A DNA stretch of 10,488 nt from Opitutaceae bacterium (GTDB lineage: Bacteria; Verrucomicrobiota; Verrucomicrobiia; Opitutales; Opitutaceae), in the NCBI GenBank assembly GCA_016763045.1, contig JAESUN010000288.1, forward strand, positions 1 to 10,488, read 5' to 3'. Of the stretch, positions 1-8,189 are shown piece by piece. The notes below the pieces were generated by a model that searched no databases, was not told the origin of the DNA, and was given only the letters and a program-made list of their open reading frames with translations. Within the stretch, counting starts at the first letter, position 1. Every line of letters begins with the position of its first letter. The position numbers and the translations under genes are program-made.

Positions 1-25
1 GATGAACCCCATTTCCATAGGGCAT
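1..25 (-). CDS. Possible start of a further gene, cut by the window edge
   Basis: Reading leftward, an ATG (bases 25-23) opens a frame MPYGNGVH that runs out of the window without a stop. A GGAAAG sequence lies about 8 bases upstream (within 26-34), a plausible ribosome binding site. The gap to the stop of the TonB/TolA-like gene is only 29 bases, so it would be the next gene of the maf operon. Eight codons are far too few to name a product. By analogy with tol operons a periplasmic partner is conceivable, but that is speculation. Confidence 0.35.
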
Positions 26-54
26 TTCTTTCCAGTTTTTTAATAAAAAAATCA

Positions 55-1158
55 TTACCAATAATAAAAATGGAAAGTCATGGTTTCGTCATCACCAAAA
101 ACTTTTACCATATCGCTACTCCATTCTTCGTAGGGCTGGTTCTCTTCGATAGCTCTTCGGCAATTAATCCGGCCAACGGCACCCGCTGTTGTATCAATAA
201 GTTCCATGTCTATAATATTACCCTCTTTAGTCAGCTTAAATTCAAGATGCACCTCCGAATTTGATTCGGTACGAATACTGGTATTACATATTTGATCCCA
301 ACGTATTTGAACAGCTTCTTTCATCCGCTCCATATACGAACCGTAGTCACTTAGTTTTGAATCAACCCCTATCCTGCCCGTTTCGGAAACACCTTTCGTC
401 TGATCATTCACCGGCCCTGGAGGCACATGAACCCTTGGCCTGCTCCCTTGAGATCGCTTGTCGGATTGATTCTCGAACCTAACAGACGACTGCGTCTCTC
501 CTGGTTTCTCTGTTTCTTCACCCTCGACCGTTTCCGCAGCGATGGGTACATCCTCAAAATTTTCTGCCTCCATCATCCCCGTTCCCTCTTCCGAGACAAT
601 TTCATCGTCCTCATACCCGGGCAGTCGCCCCGTCGCACGTGGAGTTCCTGTCTCACGTGGATTCGAAGCCTCCTGTTCTTGTTGTTCCATTGACGGAGAG
701 CTTGAGGAGATAGGCTGAACCTGCAAATCTCCACTCAAAATTTTCTCTGAAGGAATATCATCATCACTCTGAGTAGAGGGAGACTTATCAGCACTCAGCT
801 CTTCTACAGACTCTAAGTTGGCCGCCTGTTGGTTTCGTGATGATTCATTAATCGTCTCATCTGGAATATTGTCCGGAGCATTTGGGTTTGTTTCAACGTA
901 ATGAGGTAGCGGCTTTTCCACCTCTGCTGTTAACAGAATCTCAATATCAAACTCTTTGGAGGAAGGGCTGAGCTCTGACGGATTGATCGTCAGATAGCTA
1001 CTGGGAATACTGCCGATAAAAAACAGATGAAACAGCAGTGCCCCTATTAACCCTGCGATAACAGCAGGTTTTCGGTAGGTGGGCTCCACCAGAGGGAAGT
1101 CCGCCGAAGTAACCAACTGCCTTTTTTGAGGAACTGGACTGTAAACACTTGATCTCAT
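55..1158 (-). CDS. TonB/TolA-like envelope-spanning protein
   Basis: The 367-residue protein has the three-part plan of TonB/TolA energy transducers. A short basic cytoplasmic N-terminus is followed by one hydrophobic segment (about residues 32-51, AVIAGLIGALLFHLFFIGSI), then a long low-complexity linker (about 70-265), then a compact C-terminal domain (about 270-367). That domain contains YMERMKEAVQIRW, a beta segment ending LTKEGNIIDMEL and a final FHFYYW strand, which resembles the TolA/TonB C-terminal fold. Family members link an inner-membrane proton-driven motor (ExbBD or TolQR) to outer-membrane partners. The linker here is rich in Glu, Asp and Ser rather than the usual Pro-Lys repeats. 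Cys291 and Cys333 lie in the putative periplasmic domain and could form a disulfide. It starts 21 bases after the maf stop, and an AGGAG overlaps that stop codon but sits rather far (about 18 bases) from the ATG. No ExbBD/TolQR genes are in view. The architecture is clear; the exact partner system is not. Confidence 0.7.
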   Translation of the reverse strand: MRSSVYSPVPQKRQLVTSADFPLVEPTYRKPAVIAGLIGALLFHLFFIGSIPSSYLTINPSELSPSSKEFDIEILLTAEVEKPLPHYVETNPNAPDNIPDETINESSRNQQAANLESVEELSADKSPSTQSDDDIPSEKILSGDLQVQPISSSSPSMEQQEQEASNPRETGTPRATGRLPGYEDDEIVSEEGTGMMEAENFEDVPIAAETVEGEETEKPGETQSSVRFENQSDKRSQGSRPRVHVPPGPVNDQTKGVSETGRIGVDSKLSDYGSYMERMKEAVQIRWDQICNTSIRTESNSEVHLEFKLTKEGNIIDMELIDTTAGAVGRINCRRAIEENQPYEEWSSDMVKVFGDDETMTFHFYYW

Positions 1159-1179
1159 TTAAAACAGGTTCACTTGCTC

Positions 1180-1827
1180 CTAGAGCAAATGATGACGCAC
1201 TAAGATCTCTTTTGTTTCCTCTATTGGCAAGCCGATGATATTAGAGAGAGAGCCTTCATACGATTCGACGATCATTTCACCTCCATCCTGGATCGCATAG
1301 CCCCCAGCCTTATCCAGAGGATCGATGATAGAATGATAGTGGGTAATCATATCCTCATCCAATAGCTTAAAAGTCACCTCGCTATTCACTTTAAGCGTCT
1401 CGGAGAGCCCCAATTCTCTGTTCAGAAACGAAATACCAGTAAAAACCGTATGCGTGCGCCCGGATAGAAAACGAAGCATCTCACGTGCTTCCTTCATATC
1501 TACAGGTTTGTTCAGAATCGTCTCATCCAAAAAAACAGTCGTATCAGCACCCAAAACAAAAGATTTCGGGTATTTCTCAGCCACCCAATCAGCCTTTAAT
1601 CCAGCATTCTGCAAAACCATCTCTCTGGGGTCTGGCACCTGAGTCGCATTCAATTCGATAACATCTGCAACGCAGATATCAAACAAAACACCTAGCTCAC
1701 TCAAAAGCTGGTGCCTGCGTGGAGATGCGGATGCTAAAACAAGTTGTGGAGAGGAATCAAGAATCACGGTGGCATTTCGTACGTCTCCATCGTCCCGGGC
1801 AAGTTCAATCCTTCCCTTCTCTTTCAT
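1180..1827 (-). CDS. maf: Maf-family nucleotide pyrophosphatase (dTTP/UTP type)
   Basis: Maf proteins hydrolyse non-canonical or excess nucleoside triphosphates to the monophosphate and pyrophosphate in the cytoplasm, and are linked to septum and division control. Visible motifs in order are LASASPRR (31-38, the phosphate-binding signature), GADTTV (93-98) with the likely catalytic Asp95, NKP (106-108), SGRTHTV (122-128), DKAGGYAIQ (172-180) and SNIIGLP near the end. The DKAG.Y.IQ form matches the YhdE subfamily (dTTP/UTP), not the YceF subfamily. The ATG start gives about 27 residues before the usual N-terminal strand. A GTG at 1767-1765 (VILDSSPQLVLASASPRR) would give a family-typical length, and no good Shine-Dalgarno marks the upstream ATG, so the start is uncertain. 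It is divergent from nadE and is the first gene of a minus-strand operon with the TonB/TolA-like gene. Confidence 0.93.
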   Translation of the reverse strand: MKEKGRIELARDDGDVRNATVILDSSPQLVLASASPRRHQLLSELGVLFDICVADVIELNATQVPDPREMVLQNAGLKADWVAEKYPKSFVLGADTTVFLDETILNKPVDMKEAREMLRFLSGRTHTVFTGISFLNRELGLSETLKVNSEVTFKLLDEDMITHYHSIIDPLDKAGGYAIQDGGEMIVESYEGSLSNIIGLPIEETKEILVRHHLL

Positions 1828-1901
1828 GGATCGTTTTGCATTAAGACAGCAATTTCTTCTTGGAAACTTGCAGTTTGAGGGGAAACTACATCTTTTTCCT
1901 C

Positions 1902-3542
1902 ATGCGAATTGGCCTAGCACAAATCAATACCACCGTTGGTGATCTTTCAGGTAATCGAAAGAAGATCATCCAAGCCTACCAACAACTACATGCCGATGGT
2001 GCCGAACTCATCATCTTTCCCGAGCTAGCCGTTTGCGGTTATCCACCTCGCGACCTCTTACTCAAGCGACGCTTTGTCTCCGATACGGAAGAATCCCTTT
2101 TGGAAATAGCAGCAGCAACAGATGGTACGCCACTCCTCGTAGGTTATGTCGAAACAAACCCAGCTGGCACCGGACGAGCCTTTTTCAACTCGGCTGCTTT
2201 TTGCCAAAATGGAGCTGTTATAAGCAATGCCCGAAAATGCCTGCTACCGACCTACGATGTCTTTGACGAAGATCGTTATTTTGAAGCGGCGAATAAACCA
2301 ACCCTCATCCACAGCAATGGTCTGAAAATCGGAATTACAATCTGCGAAGATATCTGGACACATCCGATTAATCCTTCGCGGCCTCGCTACGCCATCAACC
2401 CAATTGAAGAGCTCAACAAAAGCTCAATCGATCTACTCATCAACCTTTCGGCCAGCCCCTGGCATTTTTCCAAAGAAAATGTCCGTGAGAACCTGATCAA
2501 AGAAACTGCAAAAAAATGCGGCGTTCCACTCATTTACTGCAATGCGGTAGGTGGTAACGACGAACTTATCTTCGATGGGCGCAGTATGGTCGCCGACTCC
2601 AAGGGTAATCTTGTGGCTGGCTTGAAAGCCTTTAAAGAAGACCACCGCATTATTGATCTGGAAACAAGCACCCCTGCCATCGACTCCACTTTTAAACAGG
2701 ACGATATGCAAGATATCTACGATGCACTCGTCCTCGGCCTACGCGATTATGCACACAAAAGTGGTTTTCAAAAAGCTCTGATCGGTTTAAGTGGCGGGAT
2801 TGACTCTGCTCTTACAGCAGTTCTCGCGGTCGAAGCATTGGGGGCTGAGAATATCACCGGCATCAGTTTGCCTTCTAAAATCTCCAGCCAGCACAGCAGG
2901 GATGACGCGCGCATCCTTGCAGAGACTCTCAAAATCAATTTTCAAACACTTCCGATCGCCAATATCGTTGAAGCGGCTTCCAAAACCTTGGCGCCTCTTT
3001 TCGATAAGAGTAAAACCGATACAACGGAAGAAAATGTTCAGGCCCGCAGCCGCGGCCTCTTACTCATGGCGGTCTCAAATAAATTCGGCGCTCTACTACT
3101 CACAACTGGAAACAAGAGCGAACTAGCCGTTGGCTATTGCACTTTATACGGGGATATGGCCGGTGGACTGGCGGTCATCTCGGATTTACCCAAAACAAAA
3201 GTATATGACCTCTCTCGTTTTATTAACAGGGATAAGGAAATTATCCCTGTTTCAACCATCGAAAAACCACCTTCAGCCGAATTAAGTCCCGATCAAAAAG
3301 ACGAAGATTCCCTGCCTCCTTATCCAGTCCTCGATGCCATCTTAAAAGGATATGTCGAAGAAGGTCTCTCCTCCAGAGATTTAGTCTCTGCAGGCTTTAA
3401 GGAAGAACTCGTCAAAGACATCATCCGCAAAGTCGATCTCAATGAATACAAACGTAAACAAGCTGCTCCCGGACTGAAAATAACACCTCTCGCTTTTGGT
3501 GTCGGGCGCCGCATACCAATTGTCCAAAAATACGTAAGCTAA
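1902..3542 (+). CDS. nadE: Glutamine-dependent NAD+ synthetase
   Basis: It catalyses the last step of NAD biosynthesis: ATP-dependent amidation of nicotinic acid adenine dinucleotide, using ammonia released from glutamine. From the ATG chosen here the protein has 546 residues. The N-terminal amidase (CN hydrolase) domain, about 1-260, carries the catalytic triad Glu41 ([15 protein letters not shown]), Lys112 ([14 protein letters not shown]) and Cys148 (ITICEDIW). The C-terminal synthetase domain, about 270-546, carries the ATP pyrophosphatase loop SGGIDS (297-302), [12 protein letters not shown] (401-412) and the end motif RRIPI. An in-frame TTG at 1860 would add 14 residues, but family proteins begin at MRIGLAQIN, so the ATG is preferred. 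A GAGGGGA at about 1877-1883 lies somewhat far upstream (about 18 bases). hemL follows after 24 bases, suggesting cotranscription. Confidence 0.96.
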   Translation: MRIGLAQINTTVGDLSGNRKKIIQAYQQLHADGAELIIFPELAVCGYPPRDLLLKRRFVSDTEESLLEIAAATDGTPLLVGYVETNPAGTGRAFFNSAAFCQNGAVISNARKCLLPTYDVFDEDRYFEAANKPTLIHSNGLKIGITICEDIWTHPINPSRPRYAINPIEELNKSSIDLLINLSASPWHFSKENVRENLIKETAKKCGVPLIYCNAVGGNDELIFDGRSMVADSKGNLVAGLKAFKEDHRIIDLETSTPAIDSTFKQDDMQDIYDALVLGLRDYAHKSGFQKALIGLSGGIDSALTAVLAVEALGAENITGISLPSKISSQHSRDDARILAETLKINFQTLPIANIVEAASKTLAPLFDKSKTDTTEENVQARSRGLLLMAVSNKFGALLLTTGNKSELAVGYCTLYGDMAGGLAVISDLPKTKVYDLSRFINRDKEIIPVSTIEKPPSAELSPDQKDEDSLPPYPVLDAILKGYVEEGLSSRDLVSAGFKEELVKDIIRKVDLNEYKRKQAAPGLKITPLAFGVGRRIPIVQKYVS

Positions 3543-3566
3543 TTTCTTCGCTGTTTTCTAAAAAAA

Positions 3567-4841
3567 ATGACCTCAGAGCAACTCTTCCAAAAAGCACTCA
3601 AACTAATGCCCGGCGGCGTCAATTCACCCGTCCGTGCCTTTCGCTCCGTGGGCGGAAATCCTTTTTTTGTCTCCAGAGCAGAGGGAGCCTCTCTTTACAC
3701 GGTAGATGGCGAAGAACTCGTCGACTTTGTCTGCACTTGGGGCCCAGCTATTCACGGGCACAATCATCCCGAAATAAAAAAAGCTATCTCCATTGCCTTA
3801 GATAACGGCACAAGTTTCGGAACACCAAATCCCTACGAAGTGGAAATGGCTGAAAAAATCCTTTCAATGGTCCCCTCCATTGAAAAAGTCCGGATGTGCA
3901 ATAGTGGGACAGAGGCAACCATGTCCTGCATACGGCTCGCTCGTGGATTTACCAAGCGCGATAAAATCATCAAGTTTTCCGGATGCTACCATGGCCACGT
4001 GGATTCACTTTTAATCAAAGCAGGATCTGGAGCACTCACTCTAGGAAACCCCGATAGCGCCGGCATCCCCGAAAGTTTCGCCCGCGAAACAATCGTTCTT
4101 GAATTAAACAACCTGGCGCAACTAACCGAGGTCTTTGAAAAGCACGGCTTCGAAATCGCCAGCGTCATACTAGAGCCCTACCCCGCCAATGTTGGTCTCA
4201 TTTTTCCGGATACAGGATTTCTAAGAAAACTCAGAGAGCTCTGCACTAATGCGGGAACTCTGCTTATTTTTGATGAAGTCATGACAGGTTTCCGCGTTTC
4301 TCCGGGCGGCGTGCAACAGCGTGAAAACATCACTCCCGACCTCACTGCACTGGGGAAAATAATCGGTGGAGGACTCCCCGTTGGTGCCTTTGGCGGTAAA
4401 GCAGACATCATGGACTACCTCGCTCCTCTTGGCCCCGTTTATCAGGCAGGAACGCTGAGCGGTAATCCTCTCGCCATGGCAGCAGGTATTACTGGGCTAC
4501 GACTCCTGCAAGAGCTAAACCCTTACGAACAGCTCAACCAACTCGGTGTTCAAATACGTGACGCACTTTTATCCGCAGCAAACAAAAAAGGATTACCCCT
4601 ACAAGTGCCCCAGATAGGCTCCATGTTTTCCATGTTTTTCAGCGAAAACCCTGTTCGCAACTATGATGATGCGATAGCGAGTGATACGAAATTATTTCAG
4701 AAACTTTTCCGTTACTGCCTCAAAAACGGAGTTTACCTACCACCGTCTCCTTTTGAGACATGCTTCATCAGCACTGCCCACAAAGACAGTGCCATCGATA
4801 AAGCCTGTGAAGTGCTCCAGGCTGGAATCGCTGAAATCTAA
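3567..4841 (+). CDS. hemL: Glutamate-1-semialdehyde 2,1-aminomutase
   Basis: This PLP enzyme converts glutamate-1-semialdehyde to 5-aminolevulinate, the last step of the C5 route to all tetrapyrroles (heme, siroheme, cobalamin). The 424-residue length is normal for the family. Visible hallmarks are the N-terminal [12 protein letters not shown] (14-25), NSGTEATM (112-119) binding the cofactor phosphate, GCYHGH (139-144), FDEVMTGFR (235-243) with the PLP-ring Asp236, and [16 protein letters not shown] (262-277) with the Schiff-base Lys264. The [13 protein letters not shown] block (295-307) completes the active site. The start is the ATG just after a run of A residues; no Shine-Dalgarno is visible, but the N-terminus matches the family exactly. 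It lies 24 bases after nadE, probably in one operon, and converges on cysI with 3 bases between stops, leaving no room for a private terminator. Confidence 0.97.
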   Translation: MTSEQLFQKALKLMPGGVNSPVRAFRSVGGNPFFVSRAEGASLYTVDGEELVDFVCTWGPAIHGHNHPEIKKAISIALDNGTSFGTPNPYEVEMAEKILSMVPSIEKVRMCNSGTEATMSCIRLARGFTKRDKIIKFSGCYHGHVDSLLIKAGSGALTLGNPDSAGIPESFARETIVLELNNLAQLTEVFEKHGFEIASVILEPYPANVGLIFPDTGFLRKLRELCTNAGTLLIFDEVMTGFRVSPGGVQQRENITPDLTALGKIIGGGLPVGAFGGKADIMDYLAPLGPVYQAGTLSGNPLAMAAGITGLRLLQELNPYEQLNQLGVQIRDALLSAANKKGLPLQVPQIGSMFSMFFSENPVRNYDDAIASDTKLFQKLFRYCLKNGVYLPPSPFETCFISTAHKDSAIDKACEVLQAGIAEI

Positions 4842-4844
4842 AGC

Positions 4845-6536
4845 CTAGGCCTTAGCGGGCTCTGGAACGTGTCCGTTTCTGACACAGAAATCTCCGAACT
4901 CTTCACCTTCCTGACGGTCGGCAGCGTATTCTCTAAATAGACCTGAAACCTGCTCGATCATCTCCACGGTTGTAACTCCGGTAGCCACCTCACGATTGAG
5001 ACGAGTTCCATTGTATTTGGCTCCCAAGAATAGACTGTATTTACCCGGCGCACGTCCGACAATACCGATCTCAGCTAGATAAGGACGTGCACATCCATTC
5101 GGACATCCAGTCATCCGAATACTGATTGCGTCATTTTCCAGTCCCACTTCTTTGAGTACCTTTTCCAGTTGATCCAAAATATCAGGAATCTCGCGTTCAC
5201 TCTCCGCCAAAGCCAATCCACACGTTGGTAATGCCGGGCAAGCCAGTGAATTCAATCGCAGACCTGTTTGTTTATTCGCCTCACCCAATCCATATTTTTC
5301 AAGAATCGCTTCGATCGAAACCTTTGCTTCATCACTGAGTCCCGCCACGGAAAGATTCTGACTCGGAGATAACCGAATGTTTCCTTCACCTAATTGAGCT
5401 ATCTCACGTAATGCAGTTTTTAACTTCCGGTCTGCGGTATCAGCGATTCGACCACTTTGGATGAAGAGTGTAAAAAACCACTTTCCATCGGAGCTTCGAC
5501 GCCATCCGTAATCGTCTTCGATCGTTGTAAATTTAACGGTGTGTGCCTCTGCCAGTTTAAACCCAGCACGAGTTTCCACTTCATTTTTAAACCACTCGAT
5601 CCCTCGATCATCGATGGTATATTTCAAACGAGCATGGCGGCGGTTTGTTCTATCACCATAGTCGCGCTGCGCCGTAACGACAGCCTCCGCGAGTTGATTA
5701 ATCTGATCTGCAGTACAGAATCCGATGGTATCAGCCAAACGAGGATAGGTCTCAGCTCGTCCATGACTCATTCCCAATCCACCACCCACGCTGACATTGA
5801 AGCCCAACAAGCGGCCTTCTTCGACAATCGCAACAAACCCCAAATCTTGAGAATAAACATCGACATCATTACTCGGAGGAACAGCGAATCCGATTTTGAA
5901 CTTCCGAGGAAGGTAGGTCTTACCGTAAAGCGGCTCTTCTTCCGCCTCTCCTCCGGCCACTTTTTCATCGCCTATCCAGATTTCATGATAGGCTTTCCCA
6001 GTTGGAAGCAAGTGCTCGGAAACTTTTTTACTTAATTCGTAGATCTCCGTATGCAGTCCTGATTTCTCAGGGTTCGGCGTAAACATCACATTACGATTAA
6101 TATCACCACATGCACCGATCGAATCCATCAACGCTTTGTCCATTCTCTGGATCATTGGGCGAAGATTCCCCTTCAAAATGCCATGCAATTGAAATGGCTG
6201 ACGAGTCGTCAGACGGATCGTGTCATTTCCCACCTCTCTCGAGAGCTCGTCCATTGTCAGATACTGAGCCAGTGTGCAACGGCCACCAGGCAAGCGAACC
6301 CGAATCATAAAGGAAAACGCTTTCTCCAGCTTCTGCAGCCGGCGTTCTTTCCTCAGATCACGGTCATCCTGCAAATAAAGCCCGTGAAACTTTGTTAATT
6401 GTCCATCATCAGCACTAATGCCGCCCGTCGAAGTATCACGAAGACTTTCAGCAATGGTACCACGCAAATTGCGGCTATTTTCTTTGATAGCCTCGTTTGA
6501 AGTTAGTTTTTTGGGTGCTTCACTCTCAGAAGTCAT
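4845..6536 (-). CDS. cysI: Assimilatory sulfite reductase hemoprotein (CysI type)
   Basis: It performs the six-electron reduction of sulfite to sulfide with a siroheme coupled to a [4Fe-4S] cluster. The 563-residue protein has the two-fold ferredoxin-like repeat of the nitrite/sulfite reductase family. Cluster ligands are seen as Cys433 and Cys439 (LACPALPTC) and Cys478 and Cys482 (TGCPNGC). These are one residue off the E. coli CysI numbers 434/440/479/483. Likely siroheme/sulfite-binding residues are Arg81 (RVRLPGG), Arg148 (GDINRNV), Lys212 and Lys214 (LPRKFK). The C-terminal EGEEFGDFCVRNG also matches E. coli CysI rather than plant-type ferredoxin enzymes. No cysJ flavoprotein or other cys gene is in the window, so the electron donor is unknown. 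The ATG has no Shine-Dalgarno; a TTCTACCT direct repeat precedes it directly. A perfect palindrome about 44-67 bases upstream may control it. Confidence 0.95.
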   Translation of the reverse strand: MTSESEAPKKLTSNEAIKENSRNLRGTIAESLRDTSTGGISADDGQLTKFHGLYLQDDRDLRKERRLQKLEKAFSFMIRVRLPGGRCTLAQYLTMDELSREVGNDTIRLTTRQPFQLHGILKGNLRPMIQRMDKALMDSIGACGDINRNVMFTPNPEKSGLHTEIYELSKKVSEHLLPTGKAYHEIWIGDEKVAGGEAEEEPLYGKTYLPRKFKIGFAVPPSNDVDVYSQDLGFVAIVEEGRLLGFNVSVGGGLGMSHGRAETYPRLADTIGFCTADQINQLAEAVVTAQRDYGDRTNRRHARLKYTIDDRGIEWFKNEVETRAGFKLAEAHTVKFTTIEDDYGWRRSSDGKWFFTLFIQSGRIADTADRKLKTALREIAQLGEGNIRLSPSQNLSVAGLSDEAKVSIEAILEKYGLGEANKQTGLRLNSLACPALPTCGLALAESEREIPDILDQLEKVLKEVGLENDAISIRMTGCPNGCARPYLAEIGIVGRAPGKYSLFLGAKYNGTRLNREVATGVTTVEMIEQVSGLFREYAADRQEGEEFGDFCVRNGHVPEPAKA

Positions 6537-6556
6537 AGGTAGAATATAAGGTAGAA
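6537..6556. repeat. Tandem 8-bp direct repeat abutting the cysI start codon
   Basis: On the plus strand AGGTAGAA occurs at 6537-6544 and again at 6549-6556, separated by TATA, giving a 12-base period. In the cysI mRNA it reads UUCUACCU twice, the second copy touching the AUG. A related AGGTAAAA sits at 6590-6597 inside the palindrome. It occupies the place where a Shine-Dalgarno would be. Function is unknown and it may be chance in AT-rich sequence. Confidence 0.4.
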
Positions 6557-6573
6557 ACGATTAAATTTCAAGT

Positions 6574-6604
6574 TTATTATTACTATTTTAGGTAAAATAG
6601 TAAA
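6574..6604 (-). promoter_or_regulatory. Candidate cysI promoter
   Basis: Reading leftward, TTTACT (6604-6599) could be a -35 element, and the TAATAATAA run (6582-6574) offers a -10-like hexamer at 16 to 19 bases spacing. Matches to the consensus are partial and the region is AT-rich, so this is a weak prediction. If correct, transcription would begin about 30-35 bases upstream of the cysI ATG, and the palindrome would fill the space between -35 and -10. Confidence 0.25.
6580..6603. promoter_or_regulatory. Perfect palindrome upstream of cysI, candidate operator
   Basis: TTACTATTTTA (6580-6590) and TAAAATAGTAA (6593-6603) are exact reverse complements around a central GG, giving 11-bp arms with no mismatch. 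There is no following T-run on the minus strand suited to a terminator, and the position 44-67 bases upstream of the cysI ATG fits a dimeric transcription factor site. A sulfur-responsive regulator is a reasonable inference from the neighbour gene, but no regulator gene is in the window and I cannot match the site to a named family. Confidence 0.5.
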
Positions 6605-6699
6605 GATAAAGAAAATTGATAATTGAAAACTCAAAAAATGCCCCTCTTCCCCGGGTAAGCAAGAAATAATTAACCCTACCCACTCTCATTAATAAAAAA

Positions 6700-6725
6700 G
6701 CGGTTTCATCCAATGATGAAACCGC
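6700..6725 (-). terminator. Rho-independent terminator after ahcY
   Basis: GCGGTTTCATC (6700-6710) pairs perfectly with GATGAAACCGC (6715-6725) around a 4-base loop. On the minus strand the stem is followed by a T-rich tail (6699-6691 reads TTTTTTATT), the classic intrinsic terminator form. It lies 29 bases downstream of the ahcY stop and ends the metK-ahcY transcript before the cysI promoter region. Confidence 0.93.
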
Positions 6726-6754
6726 TCTGAAAGAATGACCTCAATCAATCTAAA

Positions 6755-8176
6755 TTAGTAACGGTAGTGACTCGGTTTATAAGGGCCTTTCACCGATACA
6801 CCGATATACTCTGCCTGATCAGCTGAAAGTTCAGTCAATTCAACGCCGATTTTTTCCAAATGTAGTCTAGCAACTTCTTCATCTAGTTCCTGTGGAAGGC
6901 GATAAACACCCGGCTCATATGTTTCACGGTTTTCCCACAAATCAATTTGAGCCAGTGTTTGATTGGCAAAAGAATTGGACATCACAAAAGAGGGATGCCC
7001 CGTCCCGCAACCAAGATTGACCAGGCGACCTTCCGCTAGAAGGAAAATAGCCTTTCCATTTTCGAAAACATATTTGTCAACCTGAGGCTTGATATTGATT
7101 CGTTCTACACCGGGAAACTCATTTAAGAGATCCACTTGAATTTCATTATCGAAATGGCCAATATTACAAACAATCGCTTGATCCTTCATTTTGGACATAT
7201 GATCGGCAGTGATGATATCTTTATTCCCTGTCGTGGTCACATAAATATCCGCCCTGCCTAGGGTCTTTTCAAGCGTCGTTACTTCATAACCCTCCATCGC
7301 AGCTTGCAAGGCACAGATGGGATCAATCTCTGTCACAATGACCCTGGAGCCAATCCCTCTAAATGATTGAGCACAGCCCTTCCCAACATCTCCATATCCA
7401 CAGACAACCGCAACCTTCCCTGCCAGCATAACGTCGGTGGCTCGTTTGATTCCATCGGCTAAGGATTCACGACAACCATAGAGATTATCGAACTTTGATT
7501 TCGTTACAGAGTCATTAACATTAATCGCAGGTACCAGGAGATTCTTTGCCTTAGCCATATGATACAGACGATGCACTCCGGTAGTCGTTTCTTCCGAAAC
7601 ACCCTTCCAGTCCTTCACTACGTCATGCCAGCGTTGCTGGCTTTCGCCATGAATTTTCTTCAGCAAGTTTTTGATGACACCTTCTTCGGTACTAGAAGCC
7701 GGTTCATTCACCCAATCACTTCCATTCTCCAGTTCATATCCCTTATGAATGAAAAGAGTGGCATCCCCCCCATCATCCACAATCAGCTGAGGGCCTTTCC
7801 CTCCCGGAAAAGATAAAGCCTGATCCGTGCACCACCAGTATTCCTCAAGTGTCTCTTCCTTCCATGCAAAGACGGGAACACCAGATTTGGCAATTGCCGC
7901 AGCGGCATGATCTTGGGTGGAAAAAATATTACAACTGCACCAGCGAACATCAGCGCCTAGATCAACCAGTGTCTCGATCAAGACAGCTGTTTGAATCGTC
8001 ATATGCAATGATCCCATTACCCGAACCCCATTTAAAGGCTTTTTGACCGCATGCTTAGCACGAATCGCCATCAAACCAGGCATCTCCTTTTCAGCAATTT
8101 CAATCTCCTTCCGGCCAAAATCAGCCAATTCGATATCTTTAATTTTATAGTCCATCTCAACTAGTTGTGTACTCAT
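6755..8176 (-). CDS. ahcY: Adenosylhomocysteinase (S-adenosylhomocysteine hydrolase)
   Basis: It reversibly splits S-adenosylhomocysteine into adenosine and homocysteine using tightly bound NAD+, relieving product inhibition of methyltransferases. The 473-residue length is that of the long bacterial/plant form, with an extra segment near residues 150-190 that the shorter mammalian enzyme lacks. Visible motifs are [16 protein letters not shown] (55-70), the substrate-domain DDGGDAT (134-140), [16 protein letters not shown] (216-231), the Rossmann NAD loop GYGDVGKG (260-267), [10 protein letters not shown] (337-346), [13 protein letters not shown] (388-400) and the C-terminal KPSHYRY tail, whose Lys and Tyr reach into the partner subunit's NAD site. 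It begins 13 bases after the metK stop with a weak GGA upstream, so the two genes are almost certainly one operon, and a strong terminator follows. Confidence 0.98.
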   Translation of the reverse strand: MSTQLVEMDYKIKDIELADFGRKEIEIAEKEMPGLMAIRAKHAVKKPLNGVRVMGSLHMTIQTAVLIETLVDLGADVRWCSCNIFSTQDHAAAAIAKSGVPVFAWKEETLEEYWWCTDQALSFPGGKGPQLIVDDGGDATLFIHKGYELENGSDWVNEPASSTEEGVIKNLLKKIHGESQQRWHDVVKDWKGVSEETTTGVHRLYHMAKAKNLLVPAINVNDSVTKSKFDNLYGCRESLADGIKRATDVMLAGKVAVVCGYGDVGKGCAQSFRGIGSRVIVTEIDPICALQAAMEGYEVTTLEKTLGRADIYVTTTGNKDIITADHMSKMKDQAIVCNIGHFDNEIQVDLLNEFPGVERINIKPQVDKYVFENGKAIFLLAEGRLVNLGCGTGHPSFVMSNSFANQTLAQIDLWENRETYEPGVYRLPQELDEEVARLHLEKIGVELTELSADQAEYIGVSVKGPYKPSHYRY

Positions 8177-8189
8177 TATTTCGTCCGAT

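Noticed and set aside
1..54. Possible terminator hairpin (CCCC...GGG) after the TonB/TolA-like gene
   Set aside because: The stem is only 3-4 bp and lies over a likely start codon of a following gene, so readthrough into that gene is more plausible.
1864..1876. AAACT-TGC-AGTTT dyad upstream of nadE
   Set aside because: Arms of only 5 bp are expected by chance in AT-rich spacers, and it does not resemble a known NAD-repressor site that I can recall.
1860..1901. Upstream TTG start for nadE
   Set aside because: It adds 14 residues not found in the family, and the internal ATG gives the conserved MRIGLAQIN beginning.
4843..4850. GCCTAGGC palindrome between hemL and cysI
   Set aside because: Only 8 bases, with no loop and no T-run, so it cannot serve as a bidirectional terminator; chance is sufficient.
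5457..6035. A 192-codon open frame on the plus strand opposite cysI
   Set aside because: It lies wholly inside the clearly coding cysI gene, has no recognisable domain and an irregular composition, and is best explained as a frame shadow.
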